From Selaginella moellendorffii (Eukaryota > Streptophyta > Lycopodiopsida > Selaginellales > Selaginellaceae): DNA of 64,000 bases. Of the stretch, positions 1-10,754 are shown piece by piece. The first letter of the stretch is position 1; each line of letters starts with the position of its first letter. The stretch is taken from positions 163,129-227,128 of the forward strand of contig NW_003314337.1 of NCBI RefSeq assembly GCF_000143415.4, read 5' to 3'. The notes beneath the pieces are model-generated. The model worked only from the letters and a program-made list of their open reading frames with translations. It had not been told where the DNA came from and did no database searches. The position numbers were made by a program, and so were the translations under genes.

Positions 1-1413
1 TTCTGGGAGGTGTACACCAGGCACCCCTGTATTGCAGGCCCATATTCAACGAGCTGGATACGCTTAAGCCGGTTGCGTTTGAGCTGGTGGGAGATGAAGG
101 AGCACTGGCACCCTCACCGTCGTTTGAAGCTCCTTGGCCCTCGCTTTGGGCCCTCATTGCTACCACATACTCGTAAGTCGAAATTCCCTGGCAAGATCCA
201 ACCACAAGTTTCAGGGAAAGCCAAACGACCGAGAGTAAACAACGGGGAGTACCTTTCGGATTAAAATAACATGGAAGAAGAAGAGCTCCCCGAGCGGTAA
301 AGACGCTAGCAAAGAGACAAGTGTGCAACAGAGCTGCATTTGCAAAAAGAGAGTCAAAAAAGAGATGGACTCAGGTACGTGCACTACGTTACCACAACAG
401 CTGCAAACGGGGCCCTGGTGAAGCTGTCGCCTAGCTTTCTTGCAATCTCCTCTTGAGTGGCTCTCTTGTTAACAAAGCACTGGACTAAGACGGCCGTCCC
501 CATGCCCCACTCAAGCATAAGCTGCACAAACGATTGAGCTTGAGATGGCAGGATGCGGAGTGTAAGGATGCATGTACCAACCAGGGTGAGGCTGGTAGCC
601 ATGAGCGAAACAAAAGTCACGTAGTTCTTCTTCCCCACGCAGTTGTTAAGCCACTGAGACGAGGAAACCACCGTTTGTCTGAGTCCTTCTAAATCTCAAG
701 CGACCCTACTTACGCGACAGTGGTGGTCGAAGCCGTCAACGCACTTGTCACAGCTCCTGCAATGCTTGCTGAACTTGCGCACCTAGGTAGAAACAATGGT
801 AAATGCCATGCACACATTGCTCGTCCTGACGATTACCTCGGCATTGCACAGGGTGCAAAAGAGCATGTCCTCGTCGGTCACGGGGCCGGGGCTTGGGCTG
901 CTCCTGCAGCCGTCGTCGGCAGCGAAGCATGCACACACCAGAAAGTGCGGCGCAGGCTGCTCGGGGATCCACCCTCCACCTCCTGCCTCAGCGCTCGAAA
1001 ACTTGTCTCCGGGCGAGGAGAGGGGCAGCGCTGACAGGACGTGCTTCTTCTCGTATGTGCGGAAGCCCTTGTGACCAGTGAAGATCCCGGAGTCGGACGG
1101 ATCGATGGCCGAGCAGCGAATGTAGAGCAGAAACACCGCCAAGGCCTAGATGCAAGAGCGTTAGCGCGCGAGCACAAGAGATGCGAGGGGGATACACATA
1201 CCACGGGGGTGTAGAGCGCGATTGAAGCGTATTCCAGGCTGCTACTGCCCAGGAAAGGAGCCACAAACACATAGAATGCAATCGCGAGGAGGAAAAAGAG
1301 CGTGATGGCAACCACCTGGAATGCAAAGGATCCCATGAGCAGATCTCCAGCCGCCACGAGCCACATACCTGGAACGCATGGGCAGGGAGCTGCCAGCCAT
1401 GGCGCCGCACCAT
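1..1413 (-). CDS. DHHC-type protein S-acyltransferase (PAT20-22 group), 3' end outside the window
   Basis: Attaches palmitate to protein cysteines at membranes. Seven exons are visible: 1369-1413, 1202-1315, 837-1145, 714-782, 393-653, 253-333 and 1-187, giving about 355 residues before the window edge. All introns have GT..AG ends. The short first exon encodes MVRRHGWQLPAHAFQ, the usual opening of this plant subgroup; the next exon gives two membrane segments. The cysteine-rich domain starts at FCTLCNAEV and runs across the 783-836 intron to KHCRSCDKC and the catalytic DHHC at about residues 175-178, followed by WLNNCVGKKNY. A third membrane segment (FFFHVILIRK) and the TYEYVVAMR motif follow. 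The ATG at 1411-1413 is the first in frame. A TATA-like box lies upstream. Family assignment is firm; the exact paralogue is not. Confidence 0.93.
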
Positions 1414-1495
1414 TGTCAGCGCATCGAGTCAAGGAGGAGGGCCGAGGGAGGAGCGTTACGAAGCGCGAGGCGCCGCCCCTTTTTGGTGTGGGAGG

Positions 1496-1504
1496 GATAT
1501 ATAA
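1496..1504 (-). promoter_or_regulatory. Probable TATA box of the DHHC gene
   Basis: Read on the minus strand the sequence is TTATATATCC, about 85 bases upstream of the ATG at 1413. That fits a short 5' leader. No plus-strand gene starts nearby, so it most likely serves the DHHC gene. Position and motif only; the start of transcription is not known. Confidence 0.45.
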
Positions 1505-1655
1505 GCAGCAGGGAAAAAGAAAAGCCCTTGGAAATATTGTGGTGAGCGGGAAGAGAGCCGTTCGTTGATCCAACCATTGATAGCTAAAATTAAAATATAA
1601 CCATGTACAGTCTAGTCTCGTGTGCGTGGGGGGCGCGCTCGAGTAGTTTATCAAG

Positions 1656-2786
1656 TTAAATTGCCGACGACAAGCTCAAGGTCGACGGGCACATTCCAAT
1701 CTTGGCGCAGATCTCGTCGTCATCGAGCACAGCTTCCAGATTTGCCAACACCTGTGGCCCATACTCCAGCACCAGCAGCTTGCACTGCACAGAAACCAAC
1801 CATGTCACACTCGCCTCCTTTAAAAACCGCCATTACCTCATCCTCATGGTTGTGCAATTTCTGGCAGTTGGCCAGCAGGAATTCAATCAGCTTCTCCTGG
1901 TTGGTGATCGATCAAAGCACAAAAGCATTTAAGACGATAGCCTGGAAACGCTCGTTACTACCTGTGTCTCGGGGTCCTGCAGCTTCGTCTTCATCTCCAG
2001 AGCTAGGTAGCGACAAAGCGCACAGTTGTTGCGTCCCACACCTTTCACACCATTCGCCTTGCACACCTCTGATTCCATGCAAAAATGAGCTGGGGACCCG
2101 AGCAGCCCTGGACCGAAACGATCCAGCACAGACATGCACTGCCACAAGACATTCAGGTTATGTTGCTACAAGACGAGACGAGGAACTTTACCCTGTCTTG
2201 GATCCACTTATGGCTGGAGCATGCAGCAGTGAGCTCTTCACGGATGGCCTCTGGACTCAGCCTGTTACCTGCGGCAAGAGCCTTTGTTGCCAAGAAGTGG
2301 CATGCGGAACAACTGGTTGCAGACATTTCCAGGTGTTTGCCCCCAGCGCATATGCCCGTGTCCAGACACATCTTTTGCGGAGTCATGTAGTCTTGTAAAG
2401 TGGAGAAGAGAACCGAGACATATTCTTGAGACATCTCGTCGCACTGTCAACAGCAAATCTTTTGAGATAATTGAAAGCCAAGAGGTGAAGCACAACATTG
2501 CCTTGTCTTTGTATGCCAGGGGAACCTTTGCACAGCCATGAGCCTGGACGAAGTCGACGACAGTCTCCAAATTGTGAGGGCTCGCCAGGAAATCTTGTGC
2601 GTCGGTGGCAACGTCCAAGCACTCCTTGCAAAACAAACCTTGCCAATTGGGAAAGAACAATCGTTAACAAAAGAGGGATGGAGAGAAAATGGAGCAGAGG
2701 CCACCAGAATCGGCTTTGTCAGCTGCTGCAGCCATCACCAAGGCCATTAACACCAACGCTGCAGGCACCGCCATCGCCATCGCCAT
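1656..2786 (-). CDS. Prosaposin-like protein with two saposin B domains
   Basis: Secreted or vacuolar saposin-like protein, probably lipid-interacting by family analogy. The ATG at 2784-2786 opens a hydrophobic signal peptide (MAMAMAVPAALVLMALVMAA). The first saposin B domain begins FCKECLDVATDAQDFL and continues across an intron into CDEMSQEYV and KMCLDTGICA. The second begins with CSACHFLATKAL and ends near SEVCKANG. A third half-domain follows (NCALCRYLALEMKTKLQ, then LLANCQKL, CKLLVLEYG and EICAKIGMC), so two and a half to three repeats of the six-cysteine pattern may be present. About six introns, all short; the first acceptor is AAG, slightly unusual. The stop is at 1656-1658. Only 58 bp separate its start from the stop of the next gene. 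Confidence 0.85.
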
Positions 2787-2844
2787 CGCCCCTCCCTAAT
2801 TCCAAAAGACCTAAACTGTTGCGCGCACGAGACTAGTGGCAGCT

Positions 2845-4268
2845 TCACTTGGTAAGTTTACAGGAGCACGTAACAAGCTTGTCCAGTAAAGACGCCGTGT
2901 CCTTTCTGAGGAGAAGATTAGCCAGGGAATTATTGTCACCGTCAAAGTCGGAGTCAGATAGCACCCTGTGAACCTTTGAGACGGTGGCCACATTGCGACC
3001 AGCTCCGCCACCCATGGCGGTGGCGCCACCCACGGCATTTGCAAGCGTCAGGGTGGTGGTGGCAGGCAAGCCGCAATTGTAGCCCAACACCGCCGCCGCC
3101 GCAAAGCTATCACCACAGCCCACTGTGTCGATCACGTCAACCTGTGCATGCAAAACCAGCATGTCAAAGGTGCGCGCAAGGATACAGAGCAGCTACCTTG
3201 AATCCTGGGACGTGGTGGCAGCCTTGACGATCCGCCATGAGCGACCCTTGAGCTCCCATTTTCACAATCACCCATTTGGTGTGCATTCCATTGTCCAGGA
3301 GAGCTGTGGCAGCAGCGTAGGGGTCGTCTATTCCGGTCAGCGTCGCAGCCTGAAACCATCAAGAGGACGGGTTGCGTCACCTCCAACATGATACAAATAT
3401 CACGTTACCACCTCGTCGGCTGTCAGAAGCAGCACATCGCTGAGGGTAAGAATTCGTTCCAGCGTGCTCCGATCCTGTCTAAACAGCGACTCGCCTCTCG
3501 GGCCCGGATCGAAAAAGACAGCGTTGCCCGCCGCGTGAGCGCAGTCCACCGCCGAGAGGATAGCGGAAGGCAGCAGCTCGTCGAAGGCGAAGCCATTGAA
3601 ATGGAGCGCTTTCGAGTTTTGTATGACGGACTCCGCTTTGGGGGGCAGCTTGTGCATCTTGTCCAGCACTGGAGCCTTGTTGAAGTCGAACCGGCTGGCG
3701 ATTGCAGTTTAGCGAGTGACAACAAAGAGCAACTAGAATAGAGGCTCACCTACAAAACGCGTGCTGGTGCTCGGGGTCCACGAGCACCCAACAGACTAGC
3801 GTGCTGCCATCAAAGTCGGAGGTCACGTCTGCGCTGATCCTGGCCACGTCCACGCCCTCCTTGTCCAGGATCCTGCTCAAAAACTTGCCAAAGGGCTCGC
3901 TTCCAATGTGGCCGATGGTCACGCACTCGAGGCCCAACCTGGCTGCCGCAATGGTGAAGTTGCAAATGCCACCGGCCTCCCACGCACTCTGCTCGCTATG
4001 TCACGCATGCTGTGATGTGATCAGAGCCAATACAAGCACAAACCTCGTCGGGCGGGCAGGACTCGAGGTGACGCAGGAATTTGAGCTTGGCAGCTGGGTT
4101 GGATGGCGGAAGGCAGGGCACATCGAGGACGATGTCCACACACAGGTTGCCCAGAGTGGCTACATCGGCCTTGCTCCCACACCCACACACCACCGCCGCT
4201 TGCCTCCTCCATGGCTTGTCGACGGCGGCGGCCGCCAGGCTCGCGGCGCCAGCAGCGGTAGACGACAT
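2845..4268 (-). CDS. pfkB-family carbohydrate/nucleoside kinase
   Basis: ATP-dependent sugar or nucleoside kinase of the ribokinase fold. Five exons are readable. The N-terminus (MSSTAAGAASLAAAAVDK) is Ala/Ser-rich and could be a plastid transit peptide. The ribokinase start block follows (VATLGNLCVDIVLDVPCLPP), then the glycine-rich substrate lid (SAWEAGGICNFTIAAARLGL), a central segment ending in TLSDVLLLTADEVV, and the C-terminal signature DTVGCGDSFAAAAVLGYN, where GCGD holds the anion hole and the catalytic Asp. The start is the only ATG ahead of the conserved block. It resembles uncharacterised Arabidopsis pfkB proteins such as At4g28706; the substrate cannot be told from sequence. Confidence 0.9.
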
Positions 4269-4732
4269 TGGCGCTCAAAAGCCCTAGCGCCCAAGGGGGT
4301 TTAGCTTTGACTGGGCATATTCCTCTCTCTTTTTCACCTCTCTGGTAGTCACTTGTTGCTGTTGGGCTGGTGTGCTGTCTCTCACGCCTTTTGTTGGGAA
4401 AGAGCAACAGTGAGAGGTGGTGACAAAAGCGAGAGCGCGCTTGGCACCGCACAAAGGGTCTTCAGGAAGGGCAAGCTTGTCCACCAGATCCAGAGCTCGC
4501 GTGCCCAATTCCCAGGTACGCTGGGGCTTAGGTCATCCGGATCAGGAGAGCAGCATGCGTTGCCGAGGCCACATTGCATGCACTGTCGCAACCAAATACG
4601 AATCTGGTGGCTCAACAAGACAAAGGGGCAGCCAAATGCAGGTAGCAGCAGCACTAGAGCATAGATAGAGAGCTGGGGTTTGTAGCGCTTCTCGATTCCC
4701 ATCCCCGAATTCCATCTTGTCCCAGTGTTTTC
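4269..4732. promoter_or_regulatory. Shared divergent promoter region
   Basis: This 464-bp gap lies between the starts of the pfkB kinase gene (minus) and the membrane-protein gene (plus). It must hold both promoters and 5' leaders. I see no convincing TATA box and no coding potential. Confidence 0.5.
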
Positions 4733-6343
4733 ATGGCCAACATACCAGTAACCAACTTCCCCTCTCATCAGCTCAGCAATGGCCTCTACGTCTCAGGTCG
4801 TCCCGACCAGCACAAGGAGAAGGCCCCAACCATGACGTCCTCCGCAATGCCGTACACTGGAGGCGATGTCAAAAAATCTGGCGAGCTCGGCAAAATGTTT
4901 GACATTGCCGTCGAGGCCTCCAAATCCAAAAAATCTGGCCCGATAGCCTCCGGTGGATCGTTCCGGGGGAGCAGCACCGCTACTGGGGGCACCCCTACAG
5001 GGCCTCCCAGATCTGCATTCTCCACCTCCGGCCCGCTCAATTCCGCTGGCATGCCCAGGCAAAACTCTCAACAGTCCAACTCGGGTCCTCTCACCGGCGG
5101 CACCGGCTCCAGATCCGGCAACCTGTCGTCCACGCCTAACCTCAAGACCTCGGGTCCCATCCCCAACCCTCTGAAAACATCCGGCCCGATCAATCTTCCC
5201 GCCACAGGCCTCATCACGTCCACTGGCGCTCCCCGAAAGGTGTCGGGGCCCCTTGGAGGAGACGCTGGTGCATCCTTCAAGTTGGCAGCAAATACCGGCA
5301 GCCAGGCCGTCAACAACCTCAGCCACGACAAGCACTACTCATACAGCAAGAACATCCCCAGGGCCATCCTGTGGACCGTCATTCCACTCTTTGTCATGGG
5401 ATTCATCGCCGGAGCTTTCATCCTCGCGGCTGTCAAGAACCCGGTCCTGCTTATTATCATAACCTGCCTCTTCGTGGCAGTGCTGCTCCTGCTGCTGTGG
5501 AACACCCTGTGGGGTAAAAAGGCCGTTCTTTCCTTTGCAGACAAGCATCCAGACGCGCAGCTCGCAACCGCAAAAGACGGCCAGTACGTCAAAGTCACAG
5601 GAGTAAGCTCTCATCTCATCCGAACATCCTCGCTGGCTGCATGAATTGAGACTTGTTGTTGCATTGCAGGTGGTCACCTGTGGAAGTGTTCACCTCGAGT
5701 CTCCATTTCAGAAGGTCAACCGTTGCATCTACACGTCTGCGAGCCTTCACGAGTACAGGGCGTGGCACTCCAAGCCTGCCAACGACAAGCACCAGCGTTT
5801 CACCTGGGGACTGCGCCACCTCGAGGTAAGGCTTTTAGCTTACCAGGCATCGCATTCTCTCAGCCGGCCTTCCCAAACAGAGACACATTGTCGACTTCTA
5901 CATCTCCGACTTCAACTCCGGGTTTAGAGCCTTGGTGAAAGCCGGCTACAGTGCGCGCGTGTCGCCATACGTGGAGGAGAGCAAGATTGTCGAGGTACCA
6001 GCGGGGAACCACAGCGTGCCGTCCGACTTCACACAATGGCTGACGGAGCGCAACTTGTCGAGGGACGACCGGAGGATGCGATTGACCGAGGGGTGAGTGA
6101 CTTGGCCAGCCCCGACTCTGATTGGCTCATCCATTTCTCTCTTGCGCGGACAGATATATCAAGGAGGGTAGCAGTGTGACGGTGATGGGGGTGGTACAGC
6201 GGAACGACAACGTTGTCATGATAATCCCACCCCCGGATGCGGTGTCCACGGGGTGCCAATGGCCTCGTCTTCTACTCCCCGTAACCCTCGAAGGCATTGT
6301 CGTGACAAGCCAAGAGACGAGTTTCAAAGTGGATGTTGCCTAG
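4733..6343 (+). CDS. Plant membrane protein of the At1g16860 family
   Basis: Function unknown; older annotations call the family ubiquitin-protease-related without good basis. The N-terminal ~180 residues are rich in Ser, Gly and Pro with repeated KTSGPI/SGPL units, so probably disordered and cytosolic. Two adjacent membrane segments follow at about residues 208-255 (ILWTVIPLFVMGFIAG and LLIIITCLFVAVLLLLLW). The conserved C-terminal half is spread over three further exons: VVTCGSVHLESPFQ, RHIVDFYISDFNSGFRALV and GSSVTVMGVVQRNDNVVMI. Introns are 60-75 bp with GT..AG ends. The ATG at 4733 is first in frame and opens the conserved start MANIPVTNFPSH. The stop is at 6341-6343. Confidence 0.88.
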
Positions 6344-6472
6344 TGTTGGACTGCCTTGTCTCGTCTCATCTCGTCTCCTACACACGAAAGAACATGTTTG
6401 GTGTATATAGACAAAACCATAGCTTGAAGATAACCATACGTTTTCTTTTTCTCTTCTCCTCGGGCTGCTAGG

Positions 6473-7089
6473 CTATCTTATGGGGCGTTCACCGTGAGCA
6501 ACGATGCGTCCGGTGGGAAGGATGCTTTCAACTCTACCAAATCTCTCTAGCGGCCACACGACACGAGTCACCCTCGCTTTGAGCAGTGCCATTGGGATCT
6601 GCAAACGAGTGTGATCAAGGAAGGTGATCTGCCGTGGATGATGCAAAACTTACGTACCGGCCCCATGTTTCTCGAGTCCAAGCTCACATTGGCATTGTCC
6701 CCTTCCACCCAGCAGCGCCCCTTGGGCACTTGAACTAGCTCGCGCTTGCCTGGAACCCTGAGCATGTCGCCTTCCACGGCAATCAGCCTCTTCACCATCC
6801 AGTACTGCGGCTCGTGGGGAGACCTTACCAAGAGCGTGTTATACTTGATTTGCCTCTCCGTTTTTTGTTACCTGAGAACCACAACATCCCCTCGAGAGAA
6901 TCCAAAATCATGGCCCGGGAACTTGTCGAGGAGCAACACATCGCCCTCCATGAGAGACTTGCCGGCTACCAGCGTTGGCTCCATGGAGCTCCCCTGCATG
7001 CGCGCCAAACTCACTAGCTCATCCGACACTGCAATGCCGATCATGGCTCCAATGGCGGCCCTCTTGGCCAGGAGCAGCGCCCAGCCCAT
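6473..7089 (-). CDS. IMP2: Mitochondrial inner membrane protease subunit 2
   Basis: Type I signal peptidase-like serine protease that removes sorting peptides on the outer face of the inner mitochondrial membrane. Visible are an N-terminal hydrophobic anchor (LLLAKRAAIGAMIGIAV), the catalytic Ser block QGSSMEPTLVAG, the DVLLLDKF and RGDVVVLR boxes, the catalytic Lys in MVKRLIAVEGD, and the CWVEGDNANVSLDSR box. It ends with a short conserved tail (IPMALLKARVTRVVWP). Three exons with two short introns. The open frame extends upstream, but there only to a GTG; the first ATG is 7087-7089 and matches plant homologues in length. Its start codon lies 45 bp from that of the divergent HD-domain gene. 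Confidence 0.92.
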
Positions 7090-7134
7090 GTAGGGCTTGA
7101 TTGCCTGCTTGCTTTTAGGGCACACGCGAGCTCC

Positions 7135-8268
7135 ATGGGTTTCATCGCCCTGCAGCGGTTGCCAGTAGCATTAGGTGTTGCGCATTGTTGTCGGAAAGGC
7201 CTCCGCCTCTCGGCCACCACATCCACAGCAAGGATGGCGCTGGGTGACAATGGCGGCTCGGCGGCCCCTCCGGCTCCCTCGTCTGTGATTCACTTCCTTA
7301 CGCTCTGCCAGCGCCTCAAGGTAAGCGCTTGTTTTCTTGCGTACTCCACCAGCTTGGCGAATCCATCGCCCGGACAGCACAGACGACCAAGAGGGCGGGA
7401 TGGCTCAATCGCGACGTGAAGAACGCCGAGTCCATTGCGGATCATATGCATCGTATGGCGATCATGGCTCTTATAGCCGCTGATATTCCAGGCATTGACA
7501 AGGATAGGTGCGTCTTTCTCTGTGCGCCAGCCCAGTGCCTCCACTAAAACCCCACACGCAGGTGCGTCAAGATGGCGGTGGTGCATGACATTGCTGAAGG
7601 CAAGTACTTCGTTTGCTTCCGGTGCTCACGACGCTTACAATGTCTCTTGTTCCAGCTATTGTGGGTGATATCACCCCAGCTGATGGCATTCCCAAGGACG
7701 AGAAAAGCAGGCGAGAGAGAGCAGCCATAGATGAAATGTGTGACATTCTCGAGAATGGCCGTGCTGGTACGTTCGTGCTCACGCTAGCCATGGCTAACTA
7801 ACCCCCGGCTCATTGTTTATGGCAGCCAGTGAGATCAGAGAGCTCTGGAACGAATACGAATCTAACCTGTCGCCTGAGGCGAAGCTTGTCAAGGATCTAG
7901 ACAAGGTGAGTTTATCTCGTCTCACGTGATCCACTACTATTACCTTCCTGGGTTATAACACGAAGCAGGTCGAGATGATTCTCCAAGCTTTGGAATACGA
8001 GAGCGGTACGTAAGCGTTAGGAATCAGTCGTAAGTGATGATTCAATTGCCTTCCCTGTCACTCGCAGCTCAAGACAAGGAGTTGGATGACTTTTTTATGT
8101 CAACTGCTGGTGAGTGTGCTATAGCGTCCGAGATCATTGTCGACAAGTTCTTCTAAAACCTTGTGGGGCGCAGGCAAGTTTCAGACCGATATTGGCAAAG
8201 CGTGGGCAGCGGAGATAGTCTCTCGTAGGGAAAAGAGGAAGGAGAAGCTGCATGCTGCCTCAACTTGA
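7135..8268 (+). CDS. HD-domain phosphohydrolase, HDDC2/YfbR-like 5'-deoxynucleotidase
   Basis: Metal-dependent hydrolase expected to remove phosphate from deoxynucleoside monophosphates. At least eight short exons. The HD metal site is visible: ADHMHRMAIMALIA supplies the first His, KMAVVHDIAEAIVGDITP the His-Asp pair, and a downstream Asp lies after it. C-terminal blocks are SEIRELWNEYE, VEMILQALEYE and KELDDFFMSTAGKF, ending in a basic tail (REKRKEKLHAAST). The first ATG (7135) adds about 33 residues that look like a transit peptide; a second ATG at 7234 (MALGDNGG) would give a cytosolic form. The stop is at 8266-8268. The exact nucleotide substrate is not shown by sequence. Confidence 0.88.
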
Positions 8269-8661
8269 GTTTGAAGGTGGAATTTGTACATAACGCTCAC
8301 GACTCCGTTCAGTGATTCATTACACCCTTAGCTTTGACTGGGCCATCCAAGCTACTGTTCCTCGCCGTGGACTTTGGACCTCTTGATATCATTTTGTTGT
8401 GAGCGTGGGGTTGACTTTTGGAAATCTCCACGTTCGTAACATTACATCGATGGAGACTCGGGCACAACGCGCTACACGACGAGGAATTTCGGCGGAAAAT
8501 AGTTTACTTTCGAAGATTAATGGCAGTGACGGGGGAGCACACAAAGTATTCACAGAGCTCTTCTCCCCGTTTTACAAGTAGCAAGCAAGCGAAAACAATT
8601 ATATACTCCAAATCATCTCCAGCTCCAAGCAAAATTCTCCATGTTCCTGGCAGGGCCACGA
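8269..8661. other. Convergent intergenic region (3' UTRs)
   Basis: This 393-bp stretch lies between the stop codons of two genes pointing at each other. It should hold two 3' untranslated regions. No coding potential or clear repeat is seen. Confidence 0.5.
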
Positions 8662-9558
8662 TCACTGCGCTTCGATTTGCAACGTATGGACGTCGAGGAA
8701 TTGCTTGACGTAATTCTTGCGGGCAATGCTGTCCTCGGCTCGTTGGTGCTGAGTTCTCTCTGGCACCTCAGTGTAGAGGAGCAGGGCCTGGCTCATTGAA
8801 AAGAACATTCGTTGTGAAGTGTTAGTGAAGCAAAACCCCAACGTACGAACCTCAATGTAATCGCCTGTGTCGAGCGTGAAGCGGTGATACATGCCTGGCG
8901 GTAGCACTACCAGATCTCCTTTCTGGACACGGAAACGCACCCATTTGTCATCATAGTCCCGAATGTCCCAGTAGCCTGAGGCAGCGGCATTTAAGCAATT
9001 CAAAACTTCAAAAAATGTTTAAATCGGGCATGTACCACTTCCGTCAAGGATGAGCCGTATCTCCTCTTGAGAATGCATGTGTTCTTGAAAGAATCCCCCG
9101 ACTCGAGCATCAAAGTCAGCCATAGCTTCCCGAGATACAGTGATCTTTTCCTGTCCCAGGACGGCAAGAAATTATGAGAAACGATTTCATCCTTCCACTT
9201 GAGCGTCTGTCATCTCACCCAGTAGTTATATCCTCGCTCGACTTTAATCTCTTCTAGTTTGGGGTCGCTCTCCCAGTTGTCGGCGTCTAGCTTCCATGTT
9301 AAAACGCCAAGACCTGTGTGTGTATGACAAGTTTAAAGCTAAGAACAAAAGAAGGATTTGTCTACTGACTGTGAACGTGAGAAAGCGGCACTGGACGATT
9401 GGGCGAGAACTTGTGAGGAAGCTTGGAGTTCTCTTCGTCCCCGGGATTATACTCCCAGGCTTCAATTGATGACTGATACAAATAGACGAATCGAATCTCG
9501 TTAGGAGGAGGGAAGACAAAGATATGGATGTTGTAAGTACCTTGTTGCAGTCGGCCAT
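8662..9558 (-). CDS. ARD: Acireductone dioxygenase
   Basis: Oxidises acireductone in the methionine salvage (Yang) cycle, returning the carbon skeleton of methylthioadenosine to methionine; it acts in cytosol or nucleus. Exon 1 is tiny (MADCNK), followed by [12 protein letters not shown], then [12 protein letters not shown] and VERGYNYW. The metal site is in [10 protein letters not shown] (two His and a Glu); the fourth ligand His lies in [12 protein letters not shown]. The C-terminus has [15 protein letters not shown]. Introns are short with GT..AG ends. The start at 9556-9558 fits family length, though an in-frame upstream extension exists. The plant homologues ARD1-4 are close in length (~190 residues). 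Confidence 0.93.
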
Positions 9559-10116
9559 TGCAACTGGCACAAGTGGGAATAGATAGATGTAATATGCTGA
9601 AAGAAAGAGCAGAATTGAAATGCCAAGGTGTTGCAAAATTGCGTATAAGGTCTCTGTGTGATTTCGTACAGCTCGAATCGATCTTATTTATAACGTACAA
9701 GAGAATGTATTTTGACTTTATTTCGTTCTCAACGGCCACGATGCACAACGGAGACGCGTGGCGCAGCTTCGCTACCTAGCTTGACGCCGGAAGGGAAGGT
9801 TAGTTGTAAGCTTTAACAACAAAGTCAACTCAACAATCACAAAACCCGCGATCTAATCCACCACCTCCGTTCTATCTTGACATTCTCTTGTCTTCCTCCC
9901 CCACAAAAGATCCGTCGGCTTGATTCGTAAGGAATGGATCTGTTCCACACGTCGGTGATGGAATCTGGGCGCCGGCACCAACAGATTGCCCTCCCCCCTT
10001 GTTTTGCGCATTGTGAGCAATAGAACAAGCCATGTTCCAGGATCAAACGCAACCTCGGATTTCGAGATGGATTGACTTTTATAAACAACAACGTGCAGGA
10101 GAATTTTAGGTCTGAG
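9559..10116. promoter_or_regulatory. Shared divergent promoter region
   Basis: This 558-bp gap lies between the starts of ARD (minus) and the TMEM97-like gene (plus). It should hold both promoters. No coding feature is convincing; open frames here lack conserved blocks. Confidence 0.45.
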
Positions 10117-10689
10117 ATGAGGAAGTGTAGAGGAAGCCGGGCGCTGGATGTCGGGTTGGCGATCTTCTTCGCGCTCAACGTGCCCCTCGTCCTGTTTCTG
10201 GACTCCACGGCCGTACTGCCCATGTCTTGCTTCCCGGCCGCGATCCAGGCGCTCGTCCGGTGGCACATCCGTACGTCCGGTGACTACCTCATGCGCGACA
10301 AGCCCCCATTCTTCCTTGGCCTTGTGTTCTGCGAGATCTTCGTGCAGCTCCCACTCTACATTGCCAACGCCATTGCCTTCTACTACGGTAAATCGAGCAT
10401 TCATCTCTCTCTCTCTCACCGTGGCCTCCAGGAAAGCCTTGGGGGAGAACCACGGGCATTATCTATGGAGTTCACACAGCCACAACAATGGTAAGTTTGG
10501 ATCCACTTTGGCTATGTAATTTGGCTCCTTGGTCGACAGATACCAATCTTGTTCGATATTCTGTGCTCTCAAGCCCCAACGAAGTTCCAGCTCTTCAGCA
10601 TTTACGTGCCCTACCTCATCATCCCGTTGATTGTGCTAGCGCGCCTCATGCCCTACACGTATCCCTTCGCCAAGAAGCGGATCGAGTGA
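10117..10689 (+). CDS. EXPERA-domain membrane protein, TMEM97/sigma-2 receptor-like
   Basis: Four-pass membrane protein; animal relatives act at the ER/lysosome in sterol handling. Exon 1 ends at YYG and encodes MRKCRGSRALDVGLAIFF, the acidic LFLDSTAVLP loop and the second helix (FFLGLVFCEIFVQLPLY). Exon 2 adds KPWGRTTGIIYGVHTATTM. Exon 3 adds IPILFDILCS and YVPYLIIPLIVLARLMP, ending in a basic tail (FAKKRIE), a plausible ER-retrieval signal. Joining at GT..AG sites preserves frame throughout. An ATG at 10072 is also in frame but adds nothing conserved. Length is about 165 residues, typical for the family. Confidence 0.85.
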
Positions 10690-10754
10690 TTTCTTCAAAA
10701 ACCATGAATACCAAAAACCCTAATTTGTTTTGGCTGCCCCAGAGCTAGCGATCG

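Noticed and set aside
7090-7125. Longer N-terminus for IMP2
   Set aside because: The upstream part starts at GTG, not ATG, and the shorter form matches the family.
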